Below are positions 1 to 6,753 of a DNA stretch of 10,652 nucleotides, one piece after another. The notes under the pieces are model-generated. The model did no database searches. It was not told where the DNA came from and was given only the letters and a program-made list of their open reading frames with translations. Made by a program: the position numbers and the translations under genes. This DNA comes from Pontiella sp. (lineage in GTDB: Bacteria; Verrucomicrobiota; Kiritimatiellia; Kiritimatiellales; Pontiellaceae), in assembly GCA_029935255.1 (NCBI GenBank), contig JAOZKS010000064.1:1-10652 (forward strand). Reading direction: 5' to 3'. The stretch's first letter is position 1. Each line of letters starts with the position of its first letter.

Positions 1-506
1 ACGGCGGGGGGCTCTTCGAAACCGGAGCTGGTGGTTCCGCACCCAAACACGTTCAGCAGTTCCAGAAGGAAAACCATCTGCGGTGGGATTCCCTTGGTGA
101 GTTCCTTGCGCTGGGCGTATCGCTTGAACACCTTGCCGCGGTATTTAATAACACAAAGGCTCAGGTTCTGGCCGACACCCTCGACGTAGCCAATACCCAA
201 TTCCTTGCAGAGAACAAATCACCGTCCCGCAAGGTCAACGAACTCGACAATCGCGGTAGCCACTTCTACCTCGCGCTCTACTGGGCGCAGGCACTCGCTG
301 CCCAGGAAGCCGATGCCGAACTCAAGGCACGTTTCGCCCCGTTGGCCGAAAGTCTGAGTGCCAACGAAACCACGATCGTCGATGAATTGATTGCGGTTCA
401 GGGTGTTGCCATGGATATGGGTGGCTACTACCGCCCCGACGAAGAACGGGCCTTCAAAGCCATGCGCCCCAGCGCAACCTTCAACGCAGCCCTTGCCGCG
501 TTGTAA
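1..506 (+). CDS. icd: Monomeric NADP-dependent isocitrate dehydrogenase, C-terminal part (5' end outside window)
   Basis: The frame is open from base 3 to the TAA at 504-506 and gives the last 167 residues of a protein whose family is about 740 residues long. It converts isocitrate to 2-oxoglutarate in the cytoplasmic TCA cycle with NADP+ as acceptor. The stretch begins GGGLFETGAGGSAPKHVQQF and carries KSPSRK, ELDNRGSHFYLALYWAQ and a terminal KAMRPSATFNAAL, all hallmarks of the monomeric (IDH-II) type rather than the dimeric one. From memory, the Azotobacter enzyme uses His589, Arg600 and Arg649 to select NADP. The window has His, Arg and Arg at the same spacing (0, +11, +60), in KHVQQ, LRWDS and SPSR, so NADP specificity is inferred. 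It is followed 22 nt later by rfaE2, with no terminator seen between them. The N-terminal half and start cannot be judged. Confidence 0.95.
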   Translation, partial: GGGLFETGAGGSAPKHVQQFQKENHLRWDSLGEFLALGVSLEHLAAVFNNTKAQVLADTLDVANTQFLAENKSPSRKVNELDNRGSHFYLALYWAQALAAQEADAELKARFAPLAESLSANETTIVDELIAVQGVAMDMGGYYRPDEERAFKAMRPSATFNAALAAL

Positions 507-528
507 GTCCCAACATCAGGAAACGAGC

Positions 529-1023
529 ATGAGAAACCTGGAAGATAAGATTCTAACGAAAGAGCAGATGGTGACTGAGCGAGTACGCCTGAAAGAGCAG
601 GGCGTCGTCGTTTCGTTCACGAATGGCTGCTTCGATATCCTGCATCCCGGTCACGTGACTTATCTGCAATTTGCGCGTCAGCAGGGCGATGTGCTGGTGC
701 TGGGCATGAATTCCGATGCGTCCGTGCGGCGCAACAAGGGCGACGACCGCCCCATTGTTTGCGAAGAAGACCGCGCCAAAGTCATTGCCGCGCTCGAATG
801 CATCGACTATGTCGTGCTGTTCGATGAAGACGAACCGCGCGAGCTGATTGCCGAAATCCTGCCCGATGTGCTGGTGAAGGGCGAGGACTGGGCGCACTAC
901 GTCAGCGGACGTGAGGAAGTTGAAGCCGCAGGCGGAAAGGTTGTGCTCGCAAAAATGGTCGAGGGCCGCTCCACCACCAACGTCATCGAGCGTATATTGA
1001 AGGTCTACGGAGAAGAAAAATGA
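529..1023 (+). CDS. rfaE2: D-glycero-beta-D-manno-heptose 1-phosphate adenylyltransferase (stand-alone RfaE domain II)
   Basis: This 164-residue enzyme transfers AMP from ATP to heptose 1-phosphate, giving ADP-D-glycero-D-manno-heptose, in the cytoplasm. It is a compact nucleotidyltransferase. TNGCFDILHPGH at residues 31-42 holds the HxGH nucleotide-binding motif (39-42). NSDASV, RPI..EEDR and VDYVVLFDED follow, and EGRSTT near residues 145-150 is the C-terminal ATP-binding signature. In E. coli this activity is the second half of the bifunctional HldE; here it is a separate gene and no kinase half lies in the window. The ATG at 529 is chosen because AGGAA (518-522) sits 6 nt upstream. The frame stays open further back, but an earlier start would overlap icd by over 100 nt and add residues unlike the family. 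The stop overlaps the hldD start (ATGA), suggesting translational coupling. Confidence 0.94.
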   Translation: MRNLEDKILTKEQMVTERVRLKEQGVVVSFTNGCFDILHPGHVTYLQFARQQGDVLVLGMNSDASVRRNKGDDRPIVCEEDRAKVIAALECIDYVVLFDEDEPRELIAEILPDVLVKGEDWAHYVSGREEVEAAGGKVVLAKMVEGRSTTNVIERILKVYGEEK

Positions 1024-1991
1024 GCATTAAATATATTGTGACCGGTGGTGCCGGATTTATTGGCAGCAACATGGTGAAAGAGCTTAACGCGCGGGGTGAG
1101 GACGATATCCTGATCGTCGATTCGCTGGGCACAGGTGAGAAGTGGAAGAATCTGGTGGGGCTTCGCTACGAAGACTATCTCGACAAAGGCGATCTCTTCC
1201 CCGTGCTGGCGGATGGTCTGTTGAATGATGTCGAAGCGGTCTACCACCTCGGTGCATGCAGTGCCACGACGGAGAAGGATGCCGACTATCTGGCGGACAA
1301 TAATTATGGCTACACTCGCGCGCTGTGTGAAGAGTGTCTGGCGCACGGTGTCCGCTTTGTCTACGCCTCCAGTGCCGCGACCTACGGCAACGGCACCCTC
1401 GGCTATTCCGATGCCGACGAGAAAACTCCGAAATACACGCCGCTGAACATGTATGGCTATTCCAAGCACATGTTCGATCTGTGGGCGCTCAAGAGCGGAG
1501 CCATCAACCAGATTGCCGGCATGAAATATTTCAATGTCTATGGGCCGGGCGAAGGGCACAAGGGCGATATGCGTTCGGTGGTGCATAAATCCTACGGCCA
1601 GATTCTCGAAACGGGCGAGGTTGAATTGTTCAAGTCGCACCGCCCCGACTACAAGGACGGCGAGCAGGTGCGGGACTTTGTCTATGTGAAGGATGCCGTC
1701 AACGAAACGCTTTGGTTTGGCGAACACCGGGAAGTTAGTGGCGTATTCAACTGTGGAACCGGAACGCCGCGGACCTGGGTTGATCTCGTCTCCGCCACCT
1801 TCCGCGCGATGGGCCGCGAACCGAATATTTCGTTCATCGATATGCCCGACCATCTGCAAGGAAAATACCAGTACCACACTCAGGCCGACCTCACCAAACT
1901 CCGCGCCGCCGGCTATGATGCCGACTTCATTTCGATCGAAGACGGGGTGGCCGATTACGTGCAGAACGATCTGATGAAGGAAGAGGCCTGA
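1020..1991 (+). CDS. hldD: ADP-L-glycero-D-manno-heptose 6-epimerase
   Basis: This 323-residue short-chain (extended SDR) enzyme epimerises C6 of ADP-D-glycero-D-manno-heptose. The product is the nucleotide sugar used by LPS inner-core heptosyltransferases. TGGAGFIGS at residues 8-16 is the NAD(P)-binding glycine motif. YASSAATYG (115-123) contains the catalytic Ser region, and Y145-x3-K149 in MYGYSK is the catalytic pair. FNVYGPGEGHKG (171-182) ends with K181, which aligns with E. coli HldD Lys178. Length is close to the roughly 310 residues of E. coli RfaD. The start overlaps the rfaE2 stop by four bases (ATGA), so the two consecutive pathway steps are almost certainly co-translated. gmhA, gmhB, the heptose kinase and the heptosyltransferases are not in the window. 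It converges with the LOG-type gene, one base apart. Confidence 0.95.
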   Translation: MSIKYIVTGGAGFIGSNMVKELNARGEDDILIVDSLGTGEKWKNLVGLRYEDYLDKGDLFPVLADGLLNDVEAVYHLGACSATTEKDADYLADNNYGYTRALCEECLAHGVRFVYASSAATYGNGTLGYSDADEKTPKYTPLNMYGYSKHMFDLWALKSGAINQIAGMKYFNVYGPGEGHKGDMRSVVHKSYGQILETGEVELFKSHRPDYKDGEQVRDFVYVKDAVNETLWFGEHREVSGVFNCGTGTPRTWVDLVSATFRAMGREPNISFIDMPDHLQGKYQYHTQADLTKLRAAGYDADFISIEDGVADYVQNDLMKEEA

Positions 1992-1992
1992 T

Positions 1993-2472
1993 CTACTCCG
2001 ATGTGCTGGCGAATTCAACCGCCAGCCTCACCGCTTCCTCAGCAGTTTGGGCGACGCGAATGCCGGGGTCGGTGGCCCCGTCGCGGCGAACCTCCCAGGT
2101 GTGGAGTCCAATGATTGGAATATTCAGCCGGAGGGCGTAGGCGATTTCGGAGAGCGTTCCGTAGGCTCCGTGGATGGCGATGACGGCATCGCACGACCGG
2201 ACGAGTAGAGCGTTGCGATAGGCTCCGAGATCGGAGGGAATGGCCAGGTCGATAAATTCATTGGCCTCCGCTTTTTCACCGCCCGGAAGAATGCCCACCG
2301 CTTGCCCTCCCGCCGATTTGGCACCTTCGGCGGCCGCGCGCATCATCCCGCCGAGTCCACCGCAAAACAGGATGGCACCGGCTTCGGCGATCCGTCGCCC
2401 GACTTTTACGCCCAGTGCGTATTGTTCGTCGGTCGTCGTATTCGGCCCCAATACTCCAATGTGCATCTTCAT
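1993..2472 (-). CDS. LOG family / TIGR00725-type nucleotide-binding Rossmann protein
   Basis: The 159-residue product has the Rossmann-like fold shared by LOG (cytokinin riboside 5'-phosphate phosphoribohydrolase) and TIGR00725 proteins. A short strand IGVLGP opens the protein. CGGLGGMM lies at residues 37-44 and ILPGG at 61-65. YRN (85-87) and GAYGTLSE (102-109) correspond to the LOG GGxGTxxE active-site loop, with Ala in place of the second Gly. Closely related proteins are often annotated only as conserved hypothetical; hydrolysis of a nucleoside monophosphate N-glycosidic bond is possible but unproven. I chose the ATG at 2472 because it gives the family's usual length. A TTG at 2508 would add 12 residues (IAPNPNAKLPA and the initiator), and neither start has a convincing Shine-Dalgarno. 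It is the only - strand gene in the left half, convergent with hldD and divergent from nadA, so it is probably transcribed alone. Confidence 0.82.
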   Translation of the reverse strand: MKMHIGVLGPNTTTDEQYALGVKVGRRIAEAGAILFCGGLGGMMRAAAEGAKSAGGQAVGILPGGEKAEANEFIDLAIPSDLGAYRNALLVRSCDAVIAIHGAYGTLSEIAYALRLNIPIIGLHTWEVRRDGATDPGIRVAQTAEEAVRLAVEFASTSE

Positions 2473-2553
2473 GGCGGGTAGTTTGGCGTTTGGGTTGGGC
2501 GCGATCAAGGAGAATGAGCGGCGTTAAAAGCTGAAATGCTCACTCTTTTTGTT

Positions 2554-2583
2554 TTGTTTTTGCAGGGGGCTTCGTTTTATATA
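2554..2583 (+). promoter_or_regulatory. Possible promoter of nadA-nifS-hisC
   Basis: In the AT-rich gap between the divergent LOG-type gene and nadA, TTGTTT (2554-2559) and TATATA (2578-2583) are 18 bp apart and resemble weak -35 and -10 boxes (3/6 and 4/6 matches). Position relative to nadA (ATG at 2610) is reasonable. The T-rich run around it makes chance matches easy, so this is tentative. The rest of 2473-2609 shows no hairpin or riboswitch-like structure that I could recognise. Confidence 0.3.
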
Positions 2584-2609
2584 CGCGCTCGTTTTTAGAA
2601 GGAATTAGC

Positions 2610-3515
2610 ATGAAATCGATCGAAGAAAAAATTCAGGAATTGAAGCGGGAGCGCGGCGCAGTCATCATTGCGCATAACTATCAGTCCGACGAGGTGCAGG
2701 CCGCTGCCGACTTTACCGGCGATTCACTGGAGCTGAGCCGCAAGGGTGCGGAACTTCCCGAAGAAGTGATTGTTTTCTGCGGCGTGCATTTCATGGCCGA
2801 AACCGCAGCTATTCTGAGCCCTGAAAAAACCATCCTGCTACCCGATCCGTTTGCCGGATGCCCGATGGCGGATATGATTACCGCCGAGCAGTTGCTCGAG
2901 AAGAAGGCGGAGCACCCCGACGCAGTGGTGATTACCTATGTCAACAGCAGTGCGGCGATCAAGGCCGAGAGCGACCTGTGCTGCACCTCGTCGAACGCGA
3001 TAGCGGTGGTTCGATCCGTTCCGGCGGAGAAGGAAATCATCTTTGTTCCGGACACCCATCTCGGACATTATGTGCAGGAACAGCTGGGTCGTGAAATGAT
3101 TATTTGGGACGGCTACTGCCCGACCCATTCGCGGATCCGCGAAGTGGATATCCTGCGCGAAAAGGAAGAACATCCGAATGCAATGGTGATGGCGCACCCG
3201 GAATGCCCGTTGAATATCCGCGACATCGCGGATGAACTGCTCTCAACCGGTCAGATGTGCACGATGGCGAAGGAGTCGGAGCACAAGGAATTCATCGTGG
3301 CCACAGAGATGGGGCTGCTCTATCGCCTGCGTAATGAAAACCCCGGCAAAAAATTCTATTCCGTCAGTGATCGCGCTGTCTGCCCGAACATGAAAAAGAT
3401 TAATTTAGAAAAGGTGCTGTGGTCGCTCGAGGACATGCAGCACCGCGTAGTAGTGCCGGAGCCCATCTGCTCGCAAGCGCGGAAATCCATCGAGGCCATG
3501 ATGGCGATCAAATAG
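2610..3515 (+). CDS. nadA: Quinolinate synthase A (4Fe-4S)
   Basis: NadA condenses iminoaspartate with dihydroxyacetone phosphate to quinolinate in de novo NAD synthesis, in the cytoplasm. The 301-residue length fits the short form of the family. AHNYQSDEVQ (21-30) and FTGDSLELSR (35-44) form the first substrate-binding region. The three cluster cysteines are C84 in GCPMAD, C170 in DGYCPTH and C258 in AVCPNMK. Their spacing closely follows C81, C168 and C254 as I recall them from the Thermotoga enzyme. VNSSAAIKAESDLCCTSSN (111-129) and AHPECP (195-200) are further family motifs. AGAAGGAA (2597-2604) is a strong ribosome-binding site with a 5-nt spacer. It leads a tight run with nifS (13 nt) and hisC. 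nadB and nadC are not in the window, so the iminoaspartate source lies elsewhere. Confidence 0.96.
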   Translation: MKSIEEKIQELKRERGAVIIAHNYQSDEVQAAADFTGDSLELSRKGAELPEEVIVFCGVHFMAETAAILSPEKTILLPDPFAGCPMADMITAEQLLEKKAEHPDAVVITYVNSSAAIKAESDLCCTSSNAIAVVRSVPAEKEIIFVPDTHLGHYVQEQLGREMIIWDGYCPTHSRIREVDILREKEEHPNAMVMAHPECPLNIRDIADELLSTGQMCTMAKESEHKEFIVATEMGLLYRLRNENPGKKFYSVSDRAVCPNMKKINLEKVLWSLEDMQHRVVVPEPICSQARKSIEAMMAIK

Positions 3516-3528
3516 GACGGCAATAAAA

Positions 3529-4689
3529 ATGGTCTATCTCGACAACAATGCCACCACGCCCGTTGCCCCCGAAGTGGTGGAGGCCATGCTTCCGTTTTTC
3601 GAAACCCACTGGGGCAATCCCTCCAGCCTGCACACCTTTGGCAGTAGCACCAAACTCCATATCGACGAAGCCCGGGATAAAGTGGCGGCGTTGCTGGGTG
3701 CGTCCGATTCCAGCGAAATCATTTTTACGTCCTGTGGTTCTGAAAGCAACAACATGGCTCTTCTCGGGGCGGCATCCGCCATACGTGGAACGCCCCATGT
3801 ACTGACATCCCAGGTGGAGCACGCAGCGGTGCTGGGGCCCTGTGCGAAACTGGAGAAAGAGGGCTGCGGGGTCAGTCGTATTTCCGTAGATGGACGCGGC
3901 CATCTTGATCTCGATGCACTCAAGACGGTGCTGGCGGAGTGTGATGATCCGATGCTGGCTTCATTCATGTGGGCCAACAATGAGACCGGTGTGGTTTTCC
4001 CCGTTTCGGAGCTCGGAGCGCTGGTTCGCGAAGCAGATGGCATCTTGCATGTCGATGCCGTGCAGGCGGCCGGAAAGTTGCCGATCAACCTGCAGAAGGT
4101 TCCGGTGGATATGCTCTCTATTTCCGGCCATAAACTGCATGCGCCCAAGGGGATTGGTGCGTTGTATGTGCGCCGTGGCACCCGGGTGGACCCCCTGTTG
4201 CTGGGCGGGCATCAGGAGCGCGCTCGCCGGGCGGGGACCGAAAATGTTCCCTACATCGTTGGTCTTGGAAAAGCCTGTGAACTGGCACTCGAACAAATCG
4301 ATACCGATGCCCGTCGCGAGGCGGATCTGCGCGATCGGTTGGAAGCCGGAATTCTTTCCAGCTGCAAAGGTGCAGTGGTGAATGGCGATCCGGAATGCCG
4401 ATTGCCGAATACCACCAATATCAGCTTTGAGCATTTGGAAGGTGAAGGCACATTGCTGATGCTCGACGATGTGGGTATTTGCACCTCCACCGGGGCGGCC
4501 TGCGAATCCGGCTCTATCGAGTCTTCGCATGTATTGAAGGCGATGGCGGTTCCAACTGCGTTGGTGCAGGGAGCCATTCGGTTTAGTGTGAGCCGATACA
4601 CGACTGACGAAGACATCGACTATGTCCTCGAACGGCTCCCACCGATTATTGAGCGGCAGCGCATACTTTCACCGCGCATCAAAAATTAA
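3529..4689 (+). CDS. nifS: Cysteine desulfurase, NifS/IscS type
   Basis: This PLP enzyme takes sulfur from cysteine as an enzyme-bound persulfide and releases alanine; the sulfur goes to Fe-S clusters or other acceptors. The 386-residue protein is typical in length. It opens with YLDNNATTPV (3-12); CGSESNN (69-75) binds PLP phosphate, and EHAA (97-100) gives the ring-stacking His98. HVDAVQA (174-180) gives Asp176 and Gln179. SGHK (199-202) gives the Schiff-base Lys202. The mobile loop TSTGAACESGS (319-329) holds the catalytic Cys325, followed by SSHVL. The ATG lies 8 nt past AGGACGG, which begins in the nadA stop. In Bacillus a NifS next to nad genes is needed for quinolinate synthase activity, so the nadA linkage suggests a dedicated sulfur donor for the NadA cluster. 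That role here is inference; it could also be the general IscS. Confidence 0.93.
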   Translation: MVYLDNNATTPVAPEVVEAMLPFFETHWGNPSSLHTFGSSTKLHIDEARDKVAALLGASDSSEIIFTSCGSESNNMALLGAASAIRGTPHVLTSQVEHAAVLGPCAKLEKEGCGVSRISVDGRGHLDLDALKTVLAECDDPMLASFMWANNETGVVFPVSELGALVREADGILHVDAVQAAGKLPINLQKVPVDMLSISGHKLHAPKGIGALYVRRGTRVDPLLLGGHQERARRAGTENVPYIVGLGKACELALEQIDTDARREADLRDRLEAGILSSCKGAVVNGDPECRLPNTTNISFEHLEGEGTLLMLDDVGICTSTGAACESGSIESSHVLKAMAVPTALVQGAIRFSVSRYTTDEDIDYVLERLPPIIERQRILSPRIKN

Positions 4690-4703
4690 AGGCAGAGGGT
4701 TCC

Positions 4704-5795
4704 ATGAAACCAAAAGACTGGATTGAGGATTTGCGGGTTTATGAACCCGGTCGGCCTCTGGAAGAGGTGGCTCGTGAACTTGGTTTCGACGATATCGAAG
4801 CCATTCTTAAAGTGGCATCGAACGAAAATGAGCTCGGGCCTTCGCCCATGGCCATCGAAGCCATGCAGGAATCGATTTCCGAAATGCACCGCTATCCCGA
4901 CGGGGGCGCGTTCTATCTCAGGCAAAAACTTGCCGACAAGCTGGGTGTCGATCCCGATCAATTGCTCTTCGGTTGCGGCAGTAATGAGCTCATTGTTTTT
5001 CTCTGTCATGTATTTCTGGGGCAGGGGACCAATTTGGTGATGGGTGTCGAGGCTTTTGCAGTCTACTTCCTTGCTGCGGCGATGTACGAGGGAGAGGTGA
5101 TCCGAGTTCCGATGCCGGAACACACGCACGATCTCGATGCCATGCTCAAGGCCATTACACTCGACACGCGGCTGGTGGCCATCTGCAATCCCAATAATCC
5201 GACCGGAACCATGGTGTCGCAAGAAGCCATCGACCGCTTTATTGAAAAACTACCCAGCCACGTCGTCGCCATTTTCGACGAGGCCTATTTCGAGGTCATG
5301 CCGGAGGAGCAAAAGCCGAATGTGCTCAAACACATCCGCGGCGGGAACAAGAACGTCATCGTGCTGCGCACCTTCTCCAAGGCCTATGGGCTCGCCGGTC
5401 TTCGCATTGGCTACGCCATCGGCCACCCTGAAACCATCCAGCTACTCAACAAGGTGCGCCAGCCCTTCAATGTCAACGCCATGGCACAAGCTGCCGCCAT
5501 GGCCGCGCTTGACGATGTGACCCACCTCGTTGAAACCCGCGAAATGGTTTTCCAAGGGCTTGAATTCTTTGAACGGGAACTTTCAAAACTGGGAATTAAA
5601 ACCGTGCCGTCCAGTGCAAATTTCATTCTCGTGAAGACCGGAAACGGACGCGAGATTTTCGAGGAACTGCAGAAGCGCAAAGTGATTGTGCGGCCAATGG
5701 ATCCCTATGGACTTCCCGACTACATTCGCATTACGATTGGGACTCCAGAGCAAAATCAAACCCTGCTGGCGGCTCTCAAAGACATCGTGGAATAG
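4704..5795 (+). CDS. hisC: Histidinol-phosphate aminotransferase
   Basis: This PLP fold-type I aminotransferase (363 residues) is assigned to histidine synthesis, converting imidazole-acetol phosphate and glutamate to histidinol phosphate and 2-oxoglutarate. SNENELGPSP (39-48) is the HisC N-terminal substrate-binding segment, and HRYPDG (62-67) contributes Tyr64. FGCGSNELI (89-97) is the phosphate loop and CNPNNPTGT (161-169) the conserved Asn site. DEAYFEV (192-198) gives Asp192 and Tyr195. TFSKAYGLAGLRIGY (223-237) holds the PLP lysine K226 and Arg234, and YIRITIG (340-346) gives the carboxylate-binding Arg342. The start follows AGAGGG (4694-4699) and lies 14 nt after nifS, so it belongs to the same transcript. 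No other his gene is nearby. HisC paralogues can also accept aromatic amino acids, so specificity is inferred from the family. Confidence 0.9.
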   Translation: MKPKDWIEDLRVYEPGRPLEEVARELGFDDIEAILKVASNENELGPSPMAIEAMQESISEMHRYPDGGAFYLRQKLADKLGVDPDQLLFGCGSNELIVFLCHVFLGQGTNLVMGVEAFAVYFLAAAMYEGEVIRVPMPEHTHDLDAMLKAITLDTRLVAICNPNNPTGTMVSQEAIDRFIEKLPSHVVAIFDEAYFEVMPEEQKPNVLKHIRGGNKNVIVLRTFSKAYGLAGLRIGYAIGHPETIQLLNKVRQPFNVNAMAQAAAMAALDDVTHLVETREMVFQGLEFFERELSKLGIKTVPSSANFILVKTGNGREIFEELQKRKVIVRPMDPYGLPDYIRITIGTPEQNQTLLAALKDIVE

Positions 5796-5820
5796 AAAGC
5801 GATTTTTTGATTTTCGCCAC

Positions 5821-5848
5821 TTGACTCGCCAGCCAATCCCGCTACTAT
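5821..5848 (+). promoter_or_regulatory. Promoter of the tRNA-Val gene
   Basis: TTGACT (5821-5826, 5/6 match to the -35 consensus) and TACTAT (5843-5848, 4/6 match to -10) are 16 bp apart. They place a start about 15 nt before the mature tRNA 5' end, leaving room for a short leader removed by RNase P. Between hisC and this site is only a T-rich stretch without a clear hairpin, so hisC transcripts may also read into the tRNA. Confidence 0.62.
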
Positions 5849-5870
5849 GTGCGCTCCTTTAACGGAAAAT

Positions 5871-5947
5871 GGGCGTTTAGCTCAGTTGGCTAGAGCACCT
5901 CGTTTACACCGAGGGGGTCGGCGGTTCGAGCCCGTCAACGCCCACCA
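5871..5947 (+). tRNA. tRNA-Val (anticodon UAC), CCA encoded
   Basis: A complete cloverleaf can be folded by eye. The acceptor stem GGGCGTT/AACGCCC has 7 perfect pairs, and the D arm is GCTC-AGTTGGCTA-GAGC. The anticodon stem CCTCG/CGAGG carries loop TTTACAC, with the anticodon TAC at 5905-5907. The variable loop is five bases (GGGTC). The T stem GGCGG/CCGTC has one G-U pair and loop TTCGAGC. Discriminator A (5944) is followed by an encoded CCA (5945-5947). It reads GUA and, with a modified U34, other valine codons. No other tRNA lies beside it. The base after CCA begins a TTTT run, but there is no attL/attR-like repeat of the tRNA 3' end in the window. Confidence 0.97.
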
Positions 5948-5957
5948 TTTTCACTTA

Positions 5958-6010
5958 AGTCGGCTCTCCCCAAAAGACGGGGGCAAGGGCAGGGAACAAT
6001 ACTGCCGACT
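5958..6010. other. Structured intergenic segment after tRNA-Val (nested inverted repeats)
   Basis: AGTCGGC (5958-5964) has its exact reverse complement GCCGACT at 6004-6010. Inside lie CCCC-AAAAGAC-GGGG (5968-5982) and a second possible hairpin GGCAG-GGAACAATA-CTGCC (5988-6006), which competes with the outer stem. The segment lies between the + strand tRNA and the 3' end of the convergent - strand gene at 6036. It could be a shared termination or processing region, though there is no clear U-tract after either arm, or part of a small RNA. I do not recognise a known RNA family. Confidence 0.4.
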
Positions 6011-6035
6011 GTAGTGGAATGCCGATAGGCTCGTT

Positions 6036-6692
6036 CTATTTCATCACTTCCGTCAGTCGAATAGTGTCCAGATAAATTATGCCGTTCACATTGCCGGTGA
6101 AACCGATAATCGGACGTTCTGTTTTTCCAATAAACGGATCTTTTCCACTCAGGGTTCCGATATTCTCGATCTGGACAACGACGGCATCGCCTCGGGCTTC
6201 CACGAGCACGTTGTACCAGCGGCCCAGTTCAAGCGGTTGGTCGATTTTTGCCAAGGTGTTCTTTTCGTGGTCGGAAAGAAGGCGCGGTCCCTCTGCTGAA
6301 AAGTGGACCCGTGAAACGTGGTGGCCAAACTCGACCAGCGGAACGGCACCGGATGGTTTTCCGCCCTCCAACTTGAAGCGGTACGACAGAATGAAATCGC
6401 GAGGAATATCCAGCATGTAGATGCGCGGAATGGTGCCGGTGTGTCCTTTGCCCGTCGCCTTTTTCTTGGCTTGGTATTCCGGTGTGGAGGGGATGCCTTT
6501 CAGCACGCCGCCTTCAATGTTCCACCGCGTTCCTTGCCGGGTTTGCCAACGGGTTTTGTCGAGCGGGGCGGTTTTGCTAAAGTCGCTTTTGTATATGATT
6601 TTTCCCGGGGTCAGCCGTGTGGGTGTAAGCGCTTCTTTGCCGTAGGTTGTCGTGAGGGCCATGAGCAGGCAGCAGATTGTTTTGGTCATCAT
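6036..6692 (-). CDS. Exported DUF1080/LamG-like beta-sandwich protein
   Basis: The 218-residue product has an N-terminal export signal: a short basic start (MMTK), a hydrophobic stretch ICCLLMALTTTYG and a likely cut before or near KEAL. The rest looks like one beta-sandwich of the concanavalin-A-like (DUF1080 or LamG-like) type common in PVC genomes near glycan-degradation genes. Typical segments are YKSDFSK (34-40), RWNIEGGVLKG (56-66), FILSYRFKLEGGKPSGAV (100-117), GRWYNVLVEARGDAVVVQI (157-175) and IIYLDTIRL (205-213). Some relatives are called 3-keto-disaccharide hydrolases; no catalytic residues can be assigned here, so binding or enzyme activity is open. The ATG at 6692 is chosen because AAAGGAGA lies just upstream and the signal peptide begins there; an earlier in-frame start at 6749 would bury the signal. 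It is divergent from the exported protease gene. Confidence 0.75.
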   Translation of the reverse strand: MMTKTICCLLMALTTTYGKEALTPTRLTPGKIIYKSDFSKTAPLDKTRWQTRQGTRWNIEGGVLKGIPSTPEYQAKKKATGKGHTGTIPRIYMLDIPRDFILSYRFKLEGGKPSGAVPLVEFGHHVSRVHFSAEGPRLLSDHEKNTLAKIDQPLELGRWYNVLVEARGDAVVVQIENIGTLSGKDPFIGKTERPIIGFTGNVNGIIYLDTIRLTEVMK

Positions 6693-6695
6693 AGA

Positions 6696-6718
6696 GTCTC
6701 CTTTGTTCGTGAGGAGAC
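6696..6718 (-). promoter_or_regulatory. Leader hairpin covering the Shine-Dalgarno of the exported beta-sandwich gene
   Basis: Read on the - strand, GTCTCCT, a 9-nt loop CACGAACAA and AGGAGAC form a perfect 7-bp stem ending 3 nt before the ATG at 6692. The 3' arm contains the ribosome-binding site AGGAG, so the folded leader would hide it. This is the layout of a translational switch (RNA thermometer, protein- or ligand-controlled), although a chance inverted repeat is possible. The pairing is read directly from the sequence; function is inference. Confidence 0.5.
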
Positions 6719-6753
6719 GAATCCTTCCCTGTATCTTGGACGGGTTCATTTAC

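Noticed and set aside
391..528. N-terminal extension of the rfaE2 frame back to an ATG at 391
   Set aside because: It lies inside the well-conserved icd 3' end, its residues do not resemble the family, and ATG 529 has a good ribosome-binding site.
2064..2080. GC-rich hairpin CGGGGTC-GGT-GGCCCCG as a terminator for hldD
   Set aside because: It has no T-run on either strand and lies inside the coding sequence of the convergent LOG-type gene, where codons explain it.
2473..2508. TTG start adding 12 residues to the LOG-type protein
   Set aside because: There is no ribosome-binding site before it, and the ATG at 2472 gives the normal family length; kept only as an alternative.
5871..6035. Integrative element at the tRNA-Val gene
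   Set aside because: No integrase, no repeat of the tRNA 3' end and no mobile gene are seen in the window; the flanking genes look ordinary.
6693..6749. Earlier start of the exported beta-sandwich protein
   Set aside because: It would place 19 polar residues before the signal peptide and put the strong AAAGGAG inside the coding region.
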